DNA of 64,000 nucleotides, taken from positions 62,001-126,000 of the forward strand of contig CACVBU010000910.1 of NCBI GenBank assembly GCA_902728285.1, written 5' to 3'. This document shows, piece by piece, positions 1-13,135 of this stretch. The stretch comes from Clytia hemisphaerica (lineage: Eukaryota > Cnidaria > Hydrozoa > Leptothecata > Clytiidae). How positions within the stretch are numbered: the first letter of the stretch is position 1; each line of letters begins with the position of its first letter. The notes under the pieces are model-generated. The model made no database searches and was not told where the DNA came from. It saw only the letters and a list, made by a program, of their open reading frames with translations. The position numbers were made by a program, and so were the translations under genes.

Positions 1-845
1 ATGATATTTTCAATGCGTTTATTGTGTTTTTCTTTCATTTAGAGTATTTTGTTTAAAAATTCTGTGAATGAAGAAATAGAAAAAGAAATTGACAAAGAAG
101 AATGTCATGGTTGTGGTGAAACCAATCCTAATAATTTGAAAATTATTATCAAAATGGAAGATGAATCAATTGGATATCCAGACGACGAATTTTTAGAACC
201 ATTAAAAAAACCATGAAAGTGAACTATTTAAAAGTTCTTCTAGAAATGTAAAGGGGAACAATTTAACCTCATCCGAAGAAACAAACCCAAAAATTATGAA
301 ATCACCATTAAACTTGTAGATGAGTCAAAACCTCAAGATGATAAGAATAAAAGTGCAAAATCAATGGAATTTTCGGATAATCGAAATTCAGAAAATATTA
401 ATGATGGTATGAATTGTTTTGATCAGTTTTTACCGACTGAAGAAATTAATTCACAGATTGGGGAGGAAATCACTATTAAATTTGAAGATGAATTGGAAAG
501 CTTTCACAACAACGAAAATGATAATTCACAGTAATTTTTTGAAGCTGACAAGATTGAAAATCGATTTCCCATCAAAGAAATGTCCATCAAGGTATTAAGG
601 CCTTTAAATGTCAAGAATGTGGTAAATCTTTTGCATAGAAAAGAAATTTAAGTTTGCATCAAAGATCTCTCCACCAAGGTTAAAAGGCTTTTAAATGTCA
701 AGAATGTGGTAAATCTCTTGCTACAAAGATTTATTTGAAAAAAACCCCAAAGAACAGTTCATGATAAAGCCTTTAGAGTCTCAAAACTATGGAAATTCTT
801 TTGGTGAGAAATGTTCGTTAAGAAACATCAAAGAAAAGTACAGTA
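1..845 (+). pseudogene. Decayed family-A C2H2 zinc-finger gene (A0)
   Basis: This is a dead paralogue of the three family-A zinc-finger genes at 17.5-26.1 kb. It keeps the conserved 5' splice-acceptor block ending in TTTAG before AGTATTTTG (about 43) and the acidic N-terminal region with its IKxE repeats. The initiator ATG is altered, an extra A shifts the frame near 210, a second frame change lies near 285, a TAA interrupts it near 532, and later fingers carry TAG and TAA codons. The long middle of the finger array is missing. The last recognisable finger-like text ends near 845. It shows that the family once extended upstream of the present cluster. It could be a tail of a longer locus starting before the window. 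Confidence 0.8.
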
Positions 846-1899
846 CGTGGCCCCCAAAACGTCTATCAAATTTAAAATTTCTCTCAAATCTAGCGGAAAA
901 GAGGTTTTACAAAAATTTTTGCTGCATGAAAAACTTTAACATCTCTACTTTATTTCCCGGAAGTTCTTTTTCAAAATTTTCAATTTCAACAATATTTTTC
1001 AATCGCTTAAAGATAGGTAGCTTTTTTCTAATGGCCCCCAAAACGGAGGTTTGCGGTTTGCGGGGGTTTGGAATAAGAATGTCCTGGGTGGAAAATTTTC
1101 GAAAATTAATTAGCGGGGCGGGGCGGGGCGGCTAATAGGTACCCAAGAGTAGGGGAAAAAACTACGAACATATTTGTGTTTTCCCTTAAATTTACGACCC
1201 GATGGATGTAAAATTTATGATTTTTATGAAATATTTCAAGATTTTTGATATTACAAAGTCCAAACTGAAATTTTAGAAATTTTCAAAATGACAATTTTGA
1301 TTTAACAACGTCTAAATGAAGTTTCTGAAAACCAATCTCTTTCTAAAATAGTCCCATTTACGTATGGCTGTGAAAATTTTAGAAAAAAAGCTTAACTGAA
1401 ACTGAAAATATTAAGCTTTAAAGGTATTTTTCTCCTATATTTTGCAAAATATGGCAGAATTTGCCGTTTTCGCTGATTCAGCAAAAAAAATTTTATATAT
1501 AATGTTAATTTTTTGTTATAAACTATTAACTCAAGCTGATAGGAATGGAATTCCAAGGTTTTTTGCTGTTTCTCATATTTAGAATTTTCGGTTTTATCAA
1601 TGCTTATCCAAAATACTGGTTGAATTTTAAGATGCTATATCTTTTACCCATCCTCTGAAGTCACAGTTGTATCTGCATTTTCTGAACGGCATTAGGTGTA
1701 GAAAGTTTCCTATACCCCATTTTCATAAGTTATTTTCAATATCCAAGGAGCTAGAGTGAGTTATATGCAATTTTTATCTAATTTTGGTGTTACATGATAA
1801 AATCTAGCCTTTTCAATGTCATGGATGTGGTCAGTCTGTTGTATTTGGATTTTTGTTAGCAGACTTATCAAAATAGTGAGGTCTGTTAGCACAAAAATA
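846..1899. other. Non-coding stretch, nothing recognised
   Basis: AT-rich sequence after the dead zinc-finger gene. It has a short G-rich patch near 1120 and no credible ORF, tRNA or inverted repeat. The short reading frame through 761-1135 begins in pseudogene sequence and has no family features. Confidence 0.5.
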
Positions 1900-2424
1900 C
1901 TTCAGATGGTGATTAAAGCATGAAATTTGGCACAGATGATCCTTAGAGGGTCTAAAACTTAATTTTAAACAGTAACACCAAATTTTGTCCCCTGGCCACC
2001 TGCCAGACGACGTCATCAGGTGGCTTAGCAAAAATTTATTTTTTTGAAAATATTCAAATATATATGAATATGAATTCATGTATAAAACATGAAATTTGGT
2101 CAATTTGTACCAAAATTACGAGGTTTTTATGTTTTGGCTGGAAAGGCTTATGATGACGTCATCAAAAAACTTTCAACCTCCATAACTTTAGGAAGATTTT
2201 CAAGGCATGTTTCATACCTCGATTTTTATCAGCATTTCATGCTCTTTCCGCTGGAACCATCATATTTTGAATATTTTCAAAAAAATAATTTTTTGCCCAG
2301 CAACCTGATGACGTCATCTGGCAGGTGGCCAGGTGGCAAAATTTGGTGTTACTGTTTAAAATTAAGTTTTAGACCCTCTAAGGATCATCTATGCCAAATT
2401 TCATGCTTTAATCACCATCTGAAG
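1900..2424. mobile_element. TA-flanked inverted-repeat element (MITE-like)
   Basis: The ends are inverted copies starting CTTCAGATGGTGATTAAAGC, and the arms match for roughly 90 bp. TA dinucleotides flank both ends (1898-1899 and 2425-2426), as expected of a Tc1/mariner-type insertion. No transposase frame is present, so this is a non-autonomous copy. The inner part contains further partly inverted text and GATGACGTCATC palindromes. Confidence 0.75.
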
Positions 2425-2759
2425 TAAAAGCTTAATCTCTAATAAAGATAATCCTGAGTGGGATATTGTCAAAAAAGTACCGGTATAAGTCAGCCCCTTT
2501 TGTCTCCGCTGCAGATTATAATGAGAGAGACTTAAGTTTTGGCGAAAACTCCAATCTATATTTTCTTCCTCTATAAGAAACTTTATTCGCTAGAGGATGA
2601 GCAGAAGCCTACCTAATTTTTTGGGCCCAAAACAAAAACCGATGTTTCACTTTTTAGTTCCATCATTGATTGATTCCAAATGAAGACTTTTTTCGACCCA
2701 TCAGTCAAACTTAATTTTAGTAGGGCATCATTTCAACCTCTCAATATAGATTTTCACCG

Positions 2760-3000
2760 AAATTTAAGGGGTCCGTGTTTTCGCCGAAATTTGAGGGGTG
2801 TCCATGTTTTCACAAAAAATTTACGGGGTCCGTGTTTTCGCAAAAATTTGAGAGGGGTCCTTATTTTCGAAAAAAGTTGATGGGGTCCGTGTTTTTGCTA
2901 AAATTTTAGGGAGGGTCCGTGTTTTCGCGAAAATCTACGGGGGGTCCGTGTTTTCGTAAAAGTCCGGGGTCCGGGTTTTCTTAGGGTCCATGGTCCGGTC
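2760..3000 (+). repeat. Degenerate GTCCGTGTTTTCG minisatellite
   Basis: About seven imperfect units of roughly 30-38 bases, each carrying a core like GGGTCCGTGTTTTCG followed by an AAAATTT tract. Unit length drifts, so this is an old array. Confidence 0.7.
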
Positions 3001-3479
3001 CGGGTCCTGGTTACAGTACGCCTTCTGAAATAAAGAATTTTTTAGCAGTCATTTTTTAATTTCTTCAACAGTTTTACTTAAGGTGGGAGTCTACCCAAAA
3101 ATAAAAAATCATCGAAAAAATTGTCGAATTCTGGTTTTTGGGTGTTTTGAAATCCTTAGGTCTTTCTGTGTTCTGAACATCTCCTAAAAATTTCAGAGCT
3201 ATATCTTTATCATTCAGGCCGCAGTGAGCATTTTTATCCTGCTGGGTGCTTGAAAAATCGCCCTAGCAACGAAAAAAAACCCGTTGCTAAGGACTTATTT
3301 CTTTAATCTTGGCCGAAACATAGCAATGCGATACACGCCAAAAGAAAGCTCTTTTTACGCCCTTTTCGCTCGAACGTCAAAGTATTATTTTCCGTGGCAT
3401 TACGTAATCCTTAAAATTAAAGATGGTAGCTTCAGTAGTGTAACACATCAAAACAAGTTGACTAGCCGTATTGTATAAG

Positions 3480-4808
3480 GGTTGCGAAGCGATCCAGACT
3501 CCGCCTCAATTCGCAAGTTGCTAGCAAAATAAGAGACACTCTAAAAATCCCTCTAATAAATAAAGGCAATATAGAGACAGGGTCGTAAGCTAAGAGCCTT
3601 AATGCCCCAAACATACACAACATAATCTACGGAGAGGCACAACCACTGACCTTTATATAACCCTGGACAAAGCTTCTCAATCCCAGCCAAGCAAAATCTT
3701 TGATCGGAGTTTTTTGAAAATTGGTACCCTAATGTCGGCACTACTCGATAGTGGTGTAAATGCATCGAGAGCGCTAGGTATACTTTTCCTCAAATTCTTT
3801 TGATGATGTAGCGGCGTTTTAGACGTTAATTTTTAGCATTGCAATGGCTTCTCCTTGGGTACCAATTCTAAAAAAACTCCAATCAAAGATGGCAGATGTT
3901 ACTTGGTCCAGGGTTATATAAAGGTCAGTGGGCACAACACCCGCCACCGCCCGCCGCGCATCGCTCTTATTTTCCTTCTAGTTATTCTAGTGTAAATGGT
4001 GCCTTAATAAAATCGAACGATATTAGTCGAACGATCGAACATTTTTATTCGAATCACGAATCGTCTGTCGTCATCAAAACATAAAAATAAAACAAAAACA
4101 AAAATGTACAAAGATGGCTTGTTGGTTCTTGGGCAGTTTTGATTTATTTCTTGACAAATTGACAAATTTGATTACCTCCGTGCTTCTTTATCATAGAATA
4201 TCCACTTGGTTTAGCAAGGTAAGTTTCGTTCATTAAAAAAGAGCACTCCTCCCGCCCGCCCGCGCGACATGCAAAAACCTCTCATTGATTGACCTTATTT
4301 GATACTTGATACTTGCTGCTAAAAGTCGAGGGATGATGAAGATCCTTTCTGTCAACGTTCAAACTAATTTTTTTTCATATAACAGCAAAATAAACATTTA
4401 CAACCGAAGAACCACTGCTTAGATTGCTTAGATGCGTGCCGCCCGCGCGGCAATTTGATCAACTTCAGATTCTAAGTCCGTGTTTCGGCTTCCGGTAATT
4501 TTGTTGCTGTTCACTGTTAGGGTACACCATTTTAAAACGGCATTTTTCGCAGTCCTAGCTACCAAACCGAGAAAGTTTCTGTGGCTTCAAGGCAAACCAT
4601 TCAAGGTCATTTTGATAAAATCATCGGTTTGGAGATGTGATTTATATAGCAAATTTTATAGCAAATTTTCGCTTGGGATAGAAGTTAAAGGTACGTGCAC
4701 AATATAGCAAAACTGCTTCGCTCATAAATTCGCTTCGCAACAAGCCGTATATGTATAAAAGTTGCGAAGCGTTCCAGAGCCTCCTCGATTCGCAAGTTGC
4801 AAGCAAAA
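3480..4808. repeat. Imperfect 50-bp direct repeat pair
   Basis: The text at 3480-3532 (GTTGCGAAGCGATCCAGA onward) recurs at 4759-4808 with a few changes. The two copies are about 1.28 kb apart in the same orientation. They may be ends of a retroelement remnant, which I cannot confirm. Confidence 0.4.
3646..3932. repeat. Short inverted repeat with TATATAA core
   Basis: Two roughly 30-base arms (3646-3678 and 3899-3932) are reverse complements, sharing CCACTGACCTTTATATAACC. They may be the ends of a small non-autonomous element, but no target duplication was found. Confidence 0.5.
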
Positions 4809-5312
4809 CATTTAATGACCAATGACATACAAACACGACGCAGCATTTGTGCAGTTTTCCTTTACATTTGCTGCAGCCTTTCCGAATATCCTATCATTTG
4901 CAAATGTTTTATAGTTCCTCTCTGTAAAAATGACATCTGTAGATAATCTCTCATTGATGAAAAATGAAGCTTCGACCGTTCTATGTACTTTTCATTTTCT
5001 AGAATAAATAGCAAAAAAGTTTAAAGAAACAACAATATAAGAAGTAAGATGAAAGTACTACTACAGTAAACACACTCAGGGCCAGTACTGCTCAGGGCAT
5101 TTTGAACTTAGAAATGAAAACAAACTGTACCCTTATAATCATAAAGGTTGGTGAGTCCAGTCAAAACACAGATTTGATCTATAGCATCACGCTTCACCTT
5201 TACAAAAAGGAGGATATCATAAAAACCAAAATGAACTTAGCGTCATATTGGTAGCGTCATATTCAGATTCGTAGCGTCATATTCACTTTCAAATCGAAAG
5301 TGCTATCAAAAA

Positions 5313-6702
5313 GTGTTCTGGCCAACTTGGATCAAACTGTATGTGTTCCAATTATAGAACGGACGGATGCCATACCCATTGGTGACCTTTTAAAGAAAAA
5401 ATGAAGTTTATAGCTATTTCCGTTCCTGAGATCGGATGCGGAACGTACTACATGGTGAGGTTTCCGAAAGTGTGGAAAAGTGGAATTCTAGTGTTCTGGC
5501 CAATTTGGATCAAACTGTTTGTATTCCAATTATAGAACGGACGGATGCCATACCCATTGGTGACCTTTTAAAGAAAAAATGAAGTTTATAGCTATTTCCG
5601 TTCCTGAGATCGGATGCGGAACGTACTACATGGTGAGGTTTCCGAAAGTGTGGAAAAGTGGAATTCTAGTGTTCTGGCCAATTTGGATCAAACTGTTTGT
5701 ATTCCAATTATAGAACGGACGGATGCCATACCCATTGGTGACCTTTTAAAGAAAAAATGAAGTTATAGCTATTTCCGTTCCTGAGATCGGATGCGGAACG
5801 TACTACATGGTGAAGTTTCCGAAAGTGTGGAAAAGTGGAATTCTAGTGTTCTGGCCAATTTGGATCAAACTGTATGTATTCCAATTATAGAACGGACGGA
5901 TGCCATACCCATTGGTGACCTTTTAAAGAAAAAATTAAGTTTATAGCTATTTCCGTTCCTGAGATCGGATGCGGAACGTACTACATGGTGAAGTTTCCGA
6001 AAGTGTGGAAAAGTGGAATTCTAGTGTTCTGGCCAATTTGGATCAAACTGTATGTGTTCCAATTATAGAACGGACGGATGCCACCACCATTTGTGACCTT
6101 TTAAAGAAAAAATGAAGTTTATAGCTATTTCCGTTCCTGAGATCGGATGCGGAACGTACTACATGGTGAGGTTTCCGAAAGTGTGGAAAAGTGGAATTCT
6201 ATTGTTCTGGCCAACTTGGATCAAACTGTATGTGTTCCAATTATAGAACGGACGGATGCCTTACCCATTGGTGACCTTTTAAAGAAAAAATGAAGTTTAT
6301 AGCTATTTCCGTTCCTGAGATCGGATGCGGAACGTACTACATGGTGAAGTTTCCGAAAGTGTGGAAAAGTGGAATTCTAGTGTTCTGGCCAATTTGTTTC
6401 GAACTGTATGGGTTCCAATTATAAAACGGACGGATGCCACACCCATTGGCGACCTTTTAAAGAAAAAATGAAGTTTATAGCTATTTCCGTTCCTGAGATC
6501 AGATGCGGAACGTACTGCATGGTGAAGTTTCCGAAGGTGTGGAAAAGTGGAATTCTAGTGTTCTGGCCAATTTGGATCAAACTGTATGTGTTCCAATTAT
6601 AGAACGGACGGATGCCACACCCATTGGTGACCTTTTAAAGAAAAAATGAAGTTTATAGCTATTTCCGTTTCTGAGATCGGATGCGGAACGTACTACATGG
6701 TA
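5313..6702 (+). repeat. Left 178-bp tandem array (about 8 units)
   Basis: Unit starts such as GTGTTCTGGCCA fall at 5313, 5491, 5669, 5846, 6024, 6202, 6380 and 6558, giving a period of 178 (one unit 177). Units are about 95% alike. It lies in the left terminal inverted repeat of the 8-kb element. Confidence 0.95.
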
Positions 6703-9055
6703 AGTACGGCGTGGTATGACGAAATTCTTTTGTTTTAGGCCATATTATGCGTAAACTTTAGGGGCTTATATTTTGGGGAGACCTCTTTTATACCAAAAGA
6801 TACCTATATTTTCTTGCTCAGAATTTTCTAGCGATTCTAATGACATAACGGTATCATGACCGCATAATTAGATTAAAAGCTAAAGTGCACGAAAATAAGA
6901 AATCAAATCTGTCTTTGATGAATTTCTATCAATTTTTTTAGAAATAATTTTGGTATCATTTTGATGAGAATTTTTTAGACTGCAAGTTAGTGTAAAATTT
7001 GTTACTGGATACTGAAAGTTTAAAAAGTAATGGATCAAAAACGAAAAACATAAAACCACTTTTATAAAAACAGCACATAGAAACCAGCCCTCTTCGCATG
7101 ACGAGCTGTTTTTTTTCTGAACTTTTTGTAACGACCAAATTAAAGCTAAAACAAAAGAGTTTTCAATAGACACGATCAGAACACTTCGGGTAATCAGAAG
7201 CACATTTTCTATTCCATCCCATTTCTTTGACTTATCTGGAATCAAATTATCGCTGACTATGGGTGCTTTTTCACTACGCTAGATAGATAAATGGTTCTCA
7301 TCAATAGTCCTTTTCATAAATTTTTAAGGGTTGTAAAAAATATACAATGAAGGTCAATGAAGATTCGTGCTTAACATCAGATTTTGATCGCTTCATGTTA
7401 AGATTTCAGATTTAACGTCGAAAATTGGTCATTAAACTTTTTGTTCTCCAAGAGAGGGGTAGAGCTCTCTTGGCTTAATGACCAATTAAACCAAAGATAC
7501 ACCGAAAATAAATTGTTTGCAATAAAATAGCATTCAGAGCATCAACATTTGTCAGCAGTGAAATGGTTTGGTTTTTGCATAAAATGAAAGAACTGGCTGC
7601 GTTTAGACCAGCCTGGCATTTGTAATTGCTTGCAGTATTCTTTTGAATTCTATTGTTCCGCGCAATTGTTCGGTTTGTCAAATGCCTAATGATGCCAGCG
7701 TGTTGGCATTTCGTTGGCATTTTAAATGCCATTTTGAGCAAAGGAATCCCCTTTTCTGGCATTTCAAATCAAACAAAGGAATCAAAACAAAGAGAAAAAA
7801 TGACATTTTTGATTTTTTAAAGTATTTGCACGTTTTTTATTCAGTTCTTTCTATAGATTGTAAAATTCGCAAGATTTGCCATAGCCTAGCCCTACGGCAA
7901 AAAGTTTCAGTCTTAATGACTGCAGTTTTTGAGAAATTCCATGCTTTTCATTGTTTGATCTGTCAAAGTTGAACTTGAGGGAATCACCTTTTCAGTAATG
8001 GACTCTAAAAAGACGATTCCTTAAATGCCATGACAGAAAATACAATGGAAAAGCTATTAAAATCGAATCCCTCATGAGTAAATGCCAAATTACAAATGCC
8101 AGTTGGTCTAAACGCAGCCAGTGCCTCCACTGTTGGAGAACTGTTTTTAAAAACGACTGACTTATAATTACTTTCAGTTAAATTTTGCCAACCATGCTGC
8201 AATTAACTCCAAATTCAAAGGGTCGTAAACGCTTTGACAACTGTTTTGGGAGTCAGTAATATTTTCCTATCAATTTTTTTGTTTCAGCTAATCGATTCTC
8301 GCCACACAGTCTCAATGAAAAAGCACCATATGCTAGCTTAAAATACCTGTTAGAGGCGATTTCCGGCTGGACAAGGGTGGGTGGGTTCGATAACTGGGGC
8401 GGTGGATGACTTAAACTTTCTAATGATTAGTTTTGAGTGGTCGAAATTGCAGGAAGTAAAAAACGTTATCTCAAATAAAAAGGGTACAGTAGCCCTTGCT
8501 CCTTTAGCAAATTCGAACTAACTGCAAAATTAATCACCTCGTTTGTTGTCATAGGTGTCTCTTTATGAACAGTCTGAATTGATCAAAGGAAATTTCTTTT
8601 TTGTTACAGACTGAATAAACTAGGAATACTTTTTAAAAAGCAATGATATGATATCAGTACCCGTTTGATTTAGGAAAAGATGAATTTTGTAATTAAGGAT
8701 TAGAGTTTAACTCTGGTGGAAACCCGAAATTAAGGTCATCCCACCACTCCGTTCATTTTTATGCAAGTTTTCTTACATTTTAAGACTATTCTTAAAAGAC
8801 ATTTATTCTTTGAGGAGGAAGGCTATTTTCTGCATGAACCAAAAGGGCTCTGTTGAATTCGACTTTTGCAGATGAAGTTTTTGGGGAGGGTGTGAGAAAT
8901 AGGCCAAATATATGCGCGTGTCCTTTATGGATGGTCTAGGTCTCTTGGTAGAAAAAAATATATAAACAAAGAACAATTAGCTGAAAAATGCCTTTCATTA
9001 ATTTCTTTTTGGTTGATTACTATCTCGTCAGGAAGCTTACATACCTATGGATATG
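6703..9055. other. Interior of the 8-kb element, left part
   Basis: No gene is supported. A pair of inverted arms sharing CTGGCTGCGTTTAGACCA (7594-7630 and 8094-8120) suggests another small nested element. Short frames here lack family features. Confidence 0.5.
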
Positions 9056-10284
9056 TACCGTGAATAGCACAGGTCAAAATCATATTTTGACGCTGTGCCG
9101 ACGAATCGAGATTCTATTCAGCGCGCAATCAACGAAAACAAAACCATGACGACCATCCAAGATCTTGGATGAAGTTCAAAGTTGATATTTTTATTCCCGT
9201 CTTTGAAAACACAACTTAAAAAATTCATTAATGCTTTGTAAAAAGAGTCAGTGATAGAGAATCATAACATAAAGTCTGTCTATTATTTCGATTCAATTAA
9301 AGTGACATTTCCATAACTAAAAGTTTAGTAATTACTGTTATACATTTGGGGATCATGTAAAAGCTTTCTTTTGAAAGAAACTCATTTCAATTACACTTGG
9401 AGGTTTCTGGGGAATTCGTAAATAAAGTCTGTCTCGAAATAATTTGCAGCTGGAGAAAAAAATGGCTGTAACTTTTGATAGAATTCGAATCAAGTTGCGG
9501 TTTTGTGCTCGTTAAAAAGATATTTGTGAGTGGAATATTATCAAGTAAAAAAATTGAGAAAAAAAAGGAAAATAAAAATGAAAAATGAAGAAGAAAAAAA
9601 TCAACTTCTTGTAGAAATGTGGTATAATTATCATTTTCACAGGAGTGATTCTTCAATCTTAGATCATTACCACTGTCAAAAAATCTTTCAAAAATATTCA
9701 TTCAATCAAAAGATATCAAACAAAAGTTATTGCTGGTTGACTATATAAAGTAGTAAAAAACGACAAAAAAAACGAAAAAAACTGCCTTTTGTCGATCAAC
9801 CAGCAATAAACTTTGTTTGATATCTTTTGATTAAATGAATATTTTTGAAAAATTTCTTCACAGTGATGATGATCTAAAATTGAAGAGTCACTCCTGTGAA
9901 AATGATAATTATACCACATTTCTACAAGAAGTTGATTTTTTTCTTCTTCATTTTTCATTTTTATTTTCCTTTTTTTTCTCAATTTTTTTTAATTGATAAT
10001 ATTCCACTCACGAATATCTTTTTAACGAACACAAAACCGCAACTTGATTCGAATTCTATCAAAAGTTACAGTCATTTTTTTCTCCAGCTGCAAATTATTT
10101 CGAGACAGACTTTAGTAAACTGCAAACTGATACAGTCTGCTAGATATTAATATGGTAATATTTGCTCTTCATCTTTGATTTTTTTCTACAGTGATTAGAT
10201 TGACACATGCGCGATAAAATTTCTTTTATTGGTCTTCAGAGGTTAAAATATTCTTTGAAAACTTAACCTCTGATACTCAGGGTA
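9056..10284. mobile_element. MITE with 9-bp duplication, carrying a nested fold-back
   Basis: It begins TACCGTGAATAGCACAGGT and ends with an imperfect inverted copy (reverse complement TACCCTGAGTATCAGAGGT). Perfect 9-bp duplications ATGGATATG lie at 9047-9055 and 10285-10293. A second copy sits in reverse orientation at 54184-54676 with its own 9-bp duplication, which confirms the ends. About 690 bases of this copy are a later fold-back insertion (9423-10114). It has no coding capacity. Confidence 0.85.
9423..10114. mobile_element. Fold-back element nested in the MITE
   Basis: A near-perfect palindrome with arms of about 345 bases that start TAAAGTCTGTCTCGAAATAA and meet near 9755-9790. A 5-bp duplication GTAAA flanks it (9418-9422 and 10115-10119). 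The related copy of the host MITE at 54184-54676 lacks it, which confirms a secondary insertion. The lysine-rich short frames on both strands here are arm sequence, not genes. Confidence 0.85.
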
Positions 10285-10293
10285 ATGGATATG

Positions 10294-10984
10294 GCCTTTA
10301 ATGTATTATTTCAATTTTTGTGTTATTTATTCCTATTTTTACAGCAACCATTTTTCTTTTGTTTTCATAATTATTATATTCAAAACAAAATAATATTCTT
10401 CGTTTTCTTGTATTCTTTTTGTTCTTCATTTGCCTACTCAAAAATAAAAAAGACTGTCACAGAGTTAATAAAATAGACAATATGGAAATTGACATGGTAG
10501 TGCATTGCAAGTGAATTGATTAATCTTTATATGTGGTATGCATTTTGGTTGATATCATAAGTCACATGTGGATATATGTATTTCTATTTTGAAATTATGA
10601 CGATTGCTGTATCGCTTATCCCTAATGAAGCTTATATTCATTGAATTTCAAATTATCGTAAATTGTCGTCATTTTCAGTCTTCATTAACAAAAAGTCGAA
10701 TGGATTCGAAAGTTTTCATTACAATCACTAACATTCGATACTGCATATACGCTTGAAGTAATTTATCAATATTGTTTTATTCTGTTTCAACCGATTGCGA
10801 TATTCTATATTTGCTCATTGGAAACATAAAATTTTATGATTTTCAGCATTTCTATCATAAATCAACTGTCGCACTCAGCCACCAACCGACCATTGACAAT
10901 AGTAAAATACAGTAACAATTCTTATCGCGATTTCTACGATTCCACTGTGACTTCTTTCGACCTAAGTATCCACACTTGACCTCT
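10294..10984. other. Interior of the 8-kb element, right part
   Basis: AT-rich sequence between the nested MITE and the right satellite array. No gene or repeat recognised. Confidence 0.5.
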
Positions 10985-13135
10985 ATCTTCGAACACTAGA
11001 ATTCCACTTTTCCACACTTTCGGAAACTTCACCATGTAGTACGTTCCACATCCGATCTCAGGAACAGAAATAGCTATAAACTTCATTTTTTCTTTAAAAG
11101 GTCGCCAATGGGTGTGGCATCCGTCCGTTTTATAATTGGAACCCATACAGTTCGAAACAAATTGGCCAGAATACTAGAATTCCACTTTTCAACACTTTCG
11201 GAAACTTCACCATGTAGTACGTTCCGCATCTGATCTCAGGAACAGAAATAGCTATAAACTTCATTTTTTCTTTAAAAGGTCACCAATGGGTGTGGCATCC
11301 GTCCATTTTATAATTGGAACACATACAGTTTGATCCAAATTGGCCAGAACACTAGAATTCCACTTTTCCACACTTTCAGAAATTTCACCATGCAGTACGT
11401 TCCGCATCCGATATCAGGAACAGAAATAGCTATAAACTTCCTTTTTTTCTTCAAAAGGTCACCAATGGGTGTGGCATCCGTCCGTTCTATAATTGGAACA
11501 CATACAGTTTGATCCAAATTGGCCAGAACACTAGAATTCCACTTTTCCACACTTTCGGAAACTGAACCATGCAGTACGTTCCGCATCCGATCTCAGGAAC
11601 GAAAATAGCTATAAACTTTATTTTTTCTTTAAAAGGTCACCAATGGGTGTGGTATCCGTCCGTTCTATAATTGGAACACATACAGTTTGATCCAAGTTGG
11701 CCAGAACACTAGAATTCCACTTTTCCACACTTTCGGAAACCTCACCATGTAGTACGTTCCGCATCCGATCTCAGGAACGGAAATAGCTATAAACTTCATT
11801 TTTTCTTTAAAAGGTCACCAATGGGTGTGGCATCCGTCCGTTCTATGATTGGAACACATACAGTTTGATCCAAGTTGGCCAGAACACTAGAATTCCACTT
11901 TTCCACACTTTCAGAAATTTCACCATGTAGTACGTTCCGCATCCGATATCAGGAACAGAAATAGCTATAAACTTCCTTTTTTTCTTCAAAAGGTCACCAA
12001 TGGGTGTGGCATCCGTCCGTTCTATAATTGGAAAACATACAGTTTGATCCAAATTGGCCAGAACACTAGAATTCCACTTTTCCACACTTTCGGAAACTGA
12101 ACCATGCAGTACGTTCCGCATCCGATCTCAGGAACGAAAATAGCTATAAACTTTATTTTTTCTTTAAAAGGTCACCAATGGGTGTGGTATCCGTCCGTTC
12201 TATAATTAGAACACATACAGTTTGATCCAAATTGGCCAGAACACTAGAATTCCACTTTTCCACACTTTCAGAAACTTCACCATGTAGTACGTTCCGCATC
12301 CGATATCAGGAACGGAAATAGCTATAAACTTCATTTTTTCTTTAAAAGGTCACCAATGGGTGTGGCATCCGTCCGTTCTATAATTGGAACACATACAGTT
12401 TGATCCAAATTGGCCAGAACACTAGAATTCCACTTTTCCACACTTTCGGAAACTTCACCATGTAGTACGTTCCGCATCCGATCTCAGGAACGGAAATAGC
12501 TATAAACTTAATTTTTTCTTTAAAAGGTCACCAATGGGTATGGCATCCGTCCGTTCTATAATTGGAACACATACAGTTTGATCCAAGTTGGCCAGAACAC
12601 TAGAATTCCACTTTTCCACACTTTCGGAAACCTCACCATGTAGTACGTTCCGCATCCGATCTCAGGAACGGAAATAGCTATAAACTTCATTTTTTCTTTA
12701 AAAGGTCACCAATGGGTGTGGCATCCGTCCGTCCTATGATTGGAACACATACAGTTTGATCCAAATTGGCCAGAACACTAGAATTCCACTTTTCCACACT
12801 TTCGGAAACTTCACCATGTAGTACGTTCCGCATCCGATCTCAGGAACGGAAATAGCTATAAACTTCATTTTTTCTTTAAAAGGTCACCAATGGGTATGGC
12901 ATCCGTCCGTTCTATAATTGGAACACATACAGTTTGATCCAAGTTGGCCAGAACACTAGAATTCCACTTTTCCACACTTTCGGAAACCTCACCATGTAGT
13001 ACGTTCCGCATCCGATCTCAGGAACGGAAATAGCTATAAACTTCATTTTTTCTTTAAAAGGTCACCAATGGGTGTGGCATCCGTCCGTTCTATAATTGGA
13101 ACACATACAGTTTGATCCAAGTTGGCCAGAACACT
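10985..13135 (-). repeat. Right 178-bp tandem array (about 12 units)
   Basis: The same 178-bp unit as at 5313-6702, in reverse orientation. The marker GAACACTAGAATTCC and its variants recur from 10991 to 13129 in 12 intervals of about 178. Some alternate units share private variants (for example the 11.3-11.6 kb and 11.8-12.1 kb blocks), which suggests expansion by a two- or three-unit higher-order block. Confidence 0.95.

Larger units (their letters stand above)
2425..5215. other. Gene-free stretch with short repeats
   Basis: I see no gene here. It holds a decayed minisatellite (2760-3000), a short inverted repeat (3646-3932), an imperfect direct repeat (3480-3532 and 4759-4808) and a fragment near 2490-2540 that resembles the end of the fold-back family seen at 9423. 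Confidence 0.5.

Noticed and set aside
6408-6602. Short frame in the satellite, with similar ones at 10934-12121
   Set aside because: These are readings of the 178-bp unit; they follow repeat copy variants and have no independent support.
7255-8335. Possible element bounded by GGTGCTTTTTCA inverted ends
   Set aside because: Only about 14 bases match and no target duplication is seen, so ends are too weak to call.
9387-10150. Mirror-image lysine- and phenylalanine-rich frames on both strands
   Set aside because: They are the two arms of the fold-back element.
5313-13135. Regular 178-bp repeats resembling a repeat-spacer array
   Set aside because: The whole unit is repeated with no variable spacers, units are far longer than CRISPR repeats, and they lie in transposon ends of a spliced eukaryotic genome.
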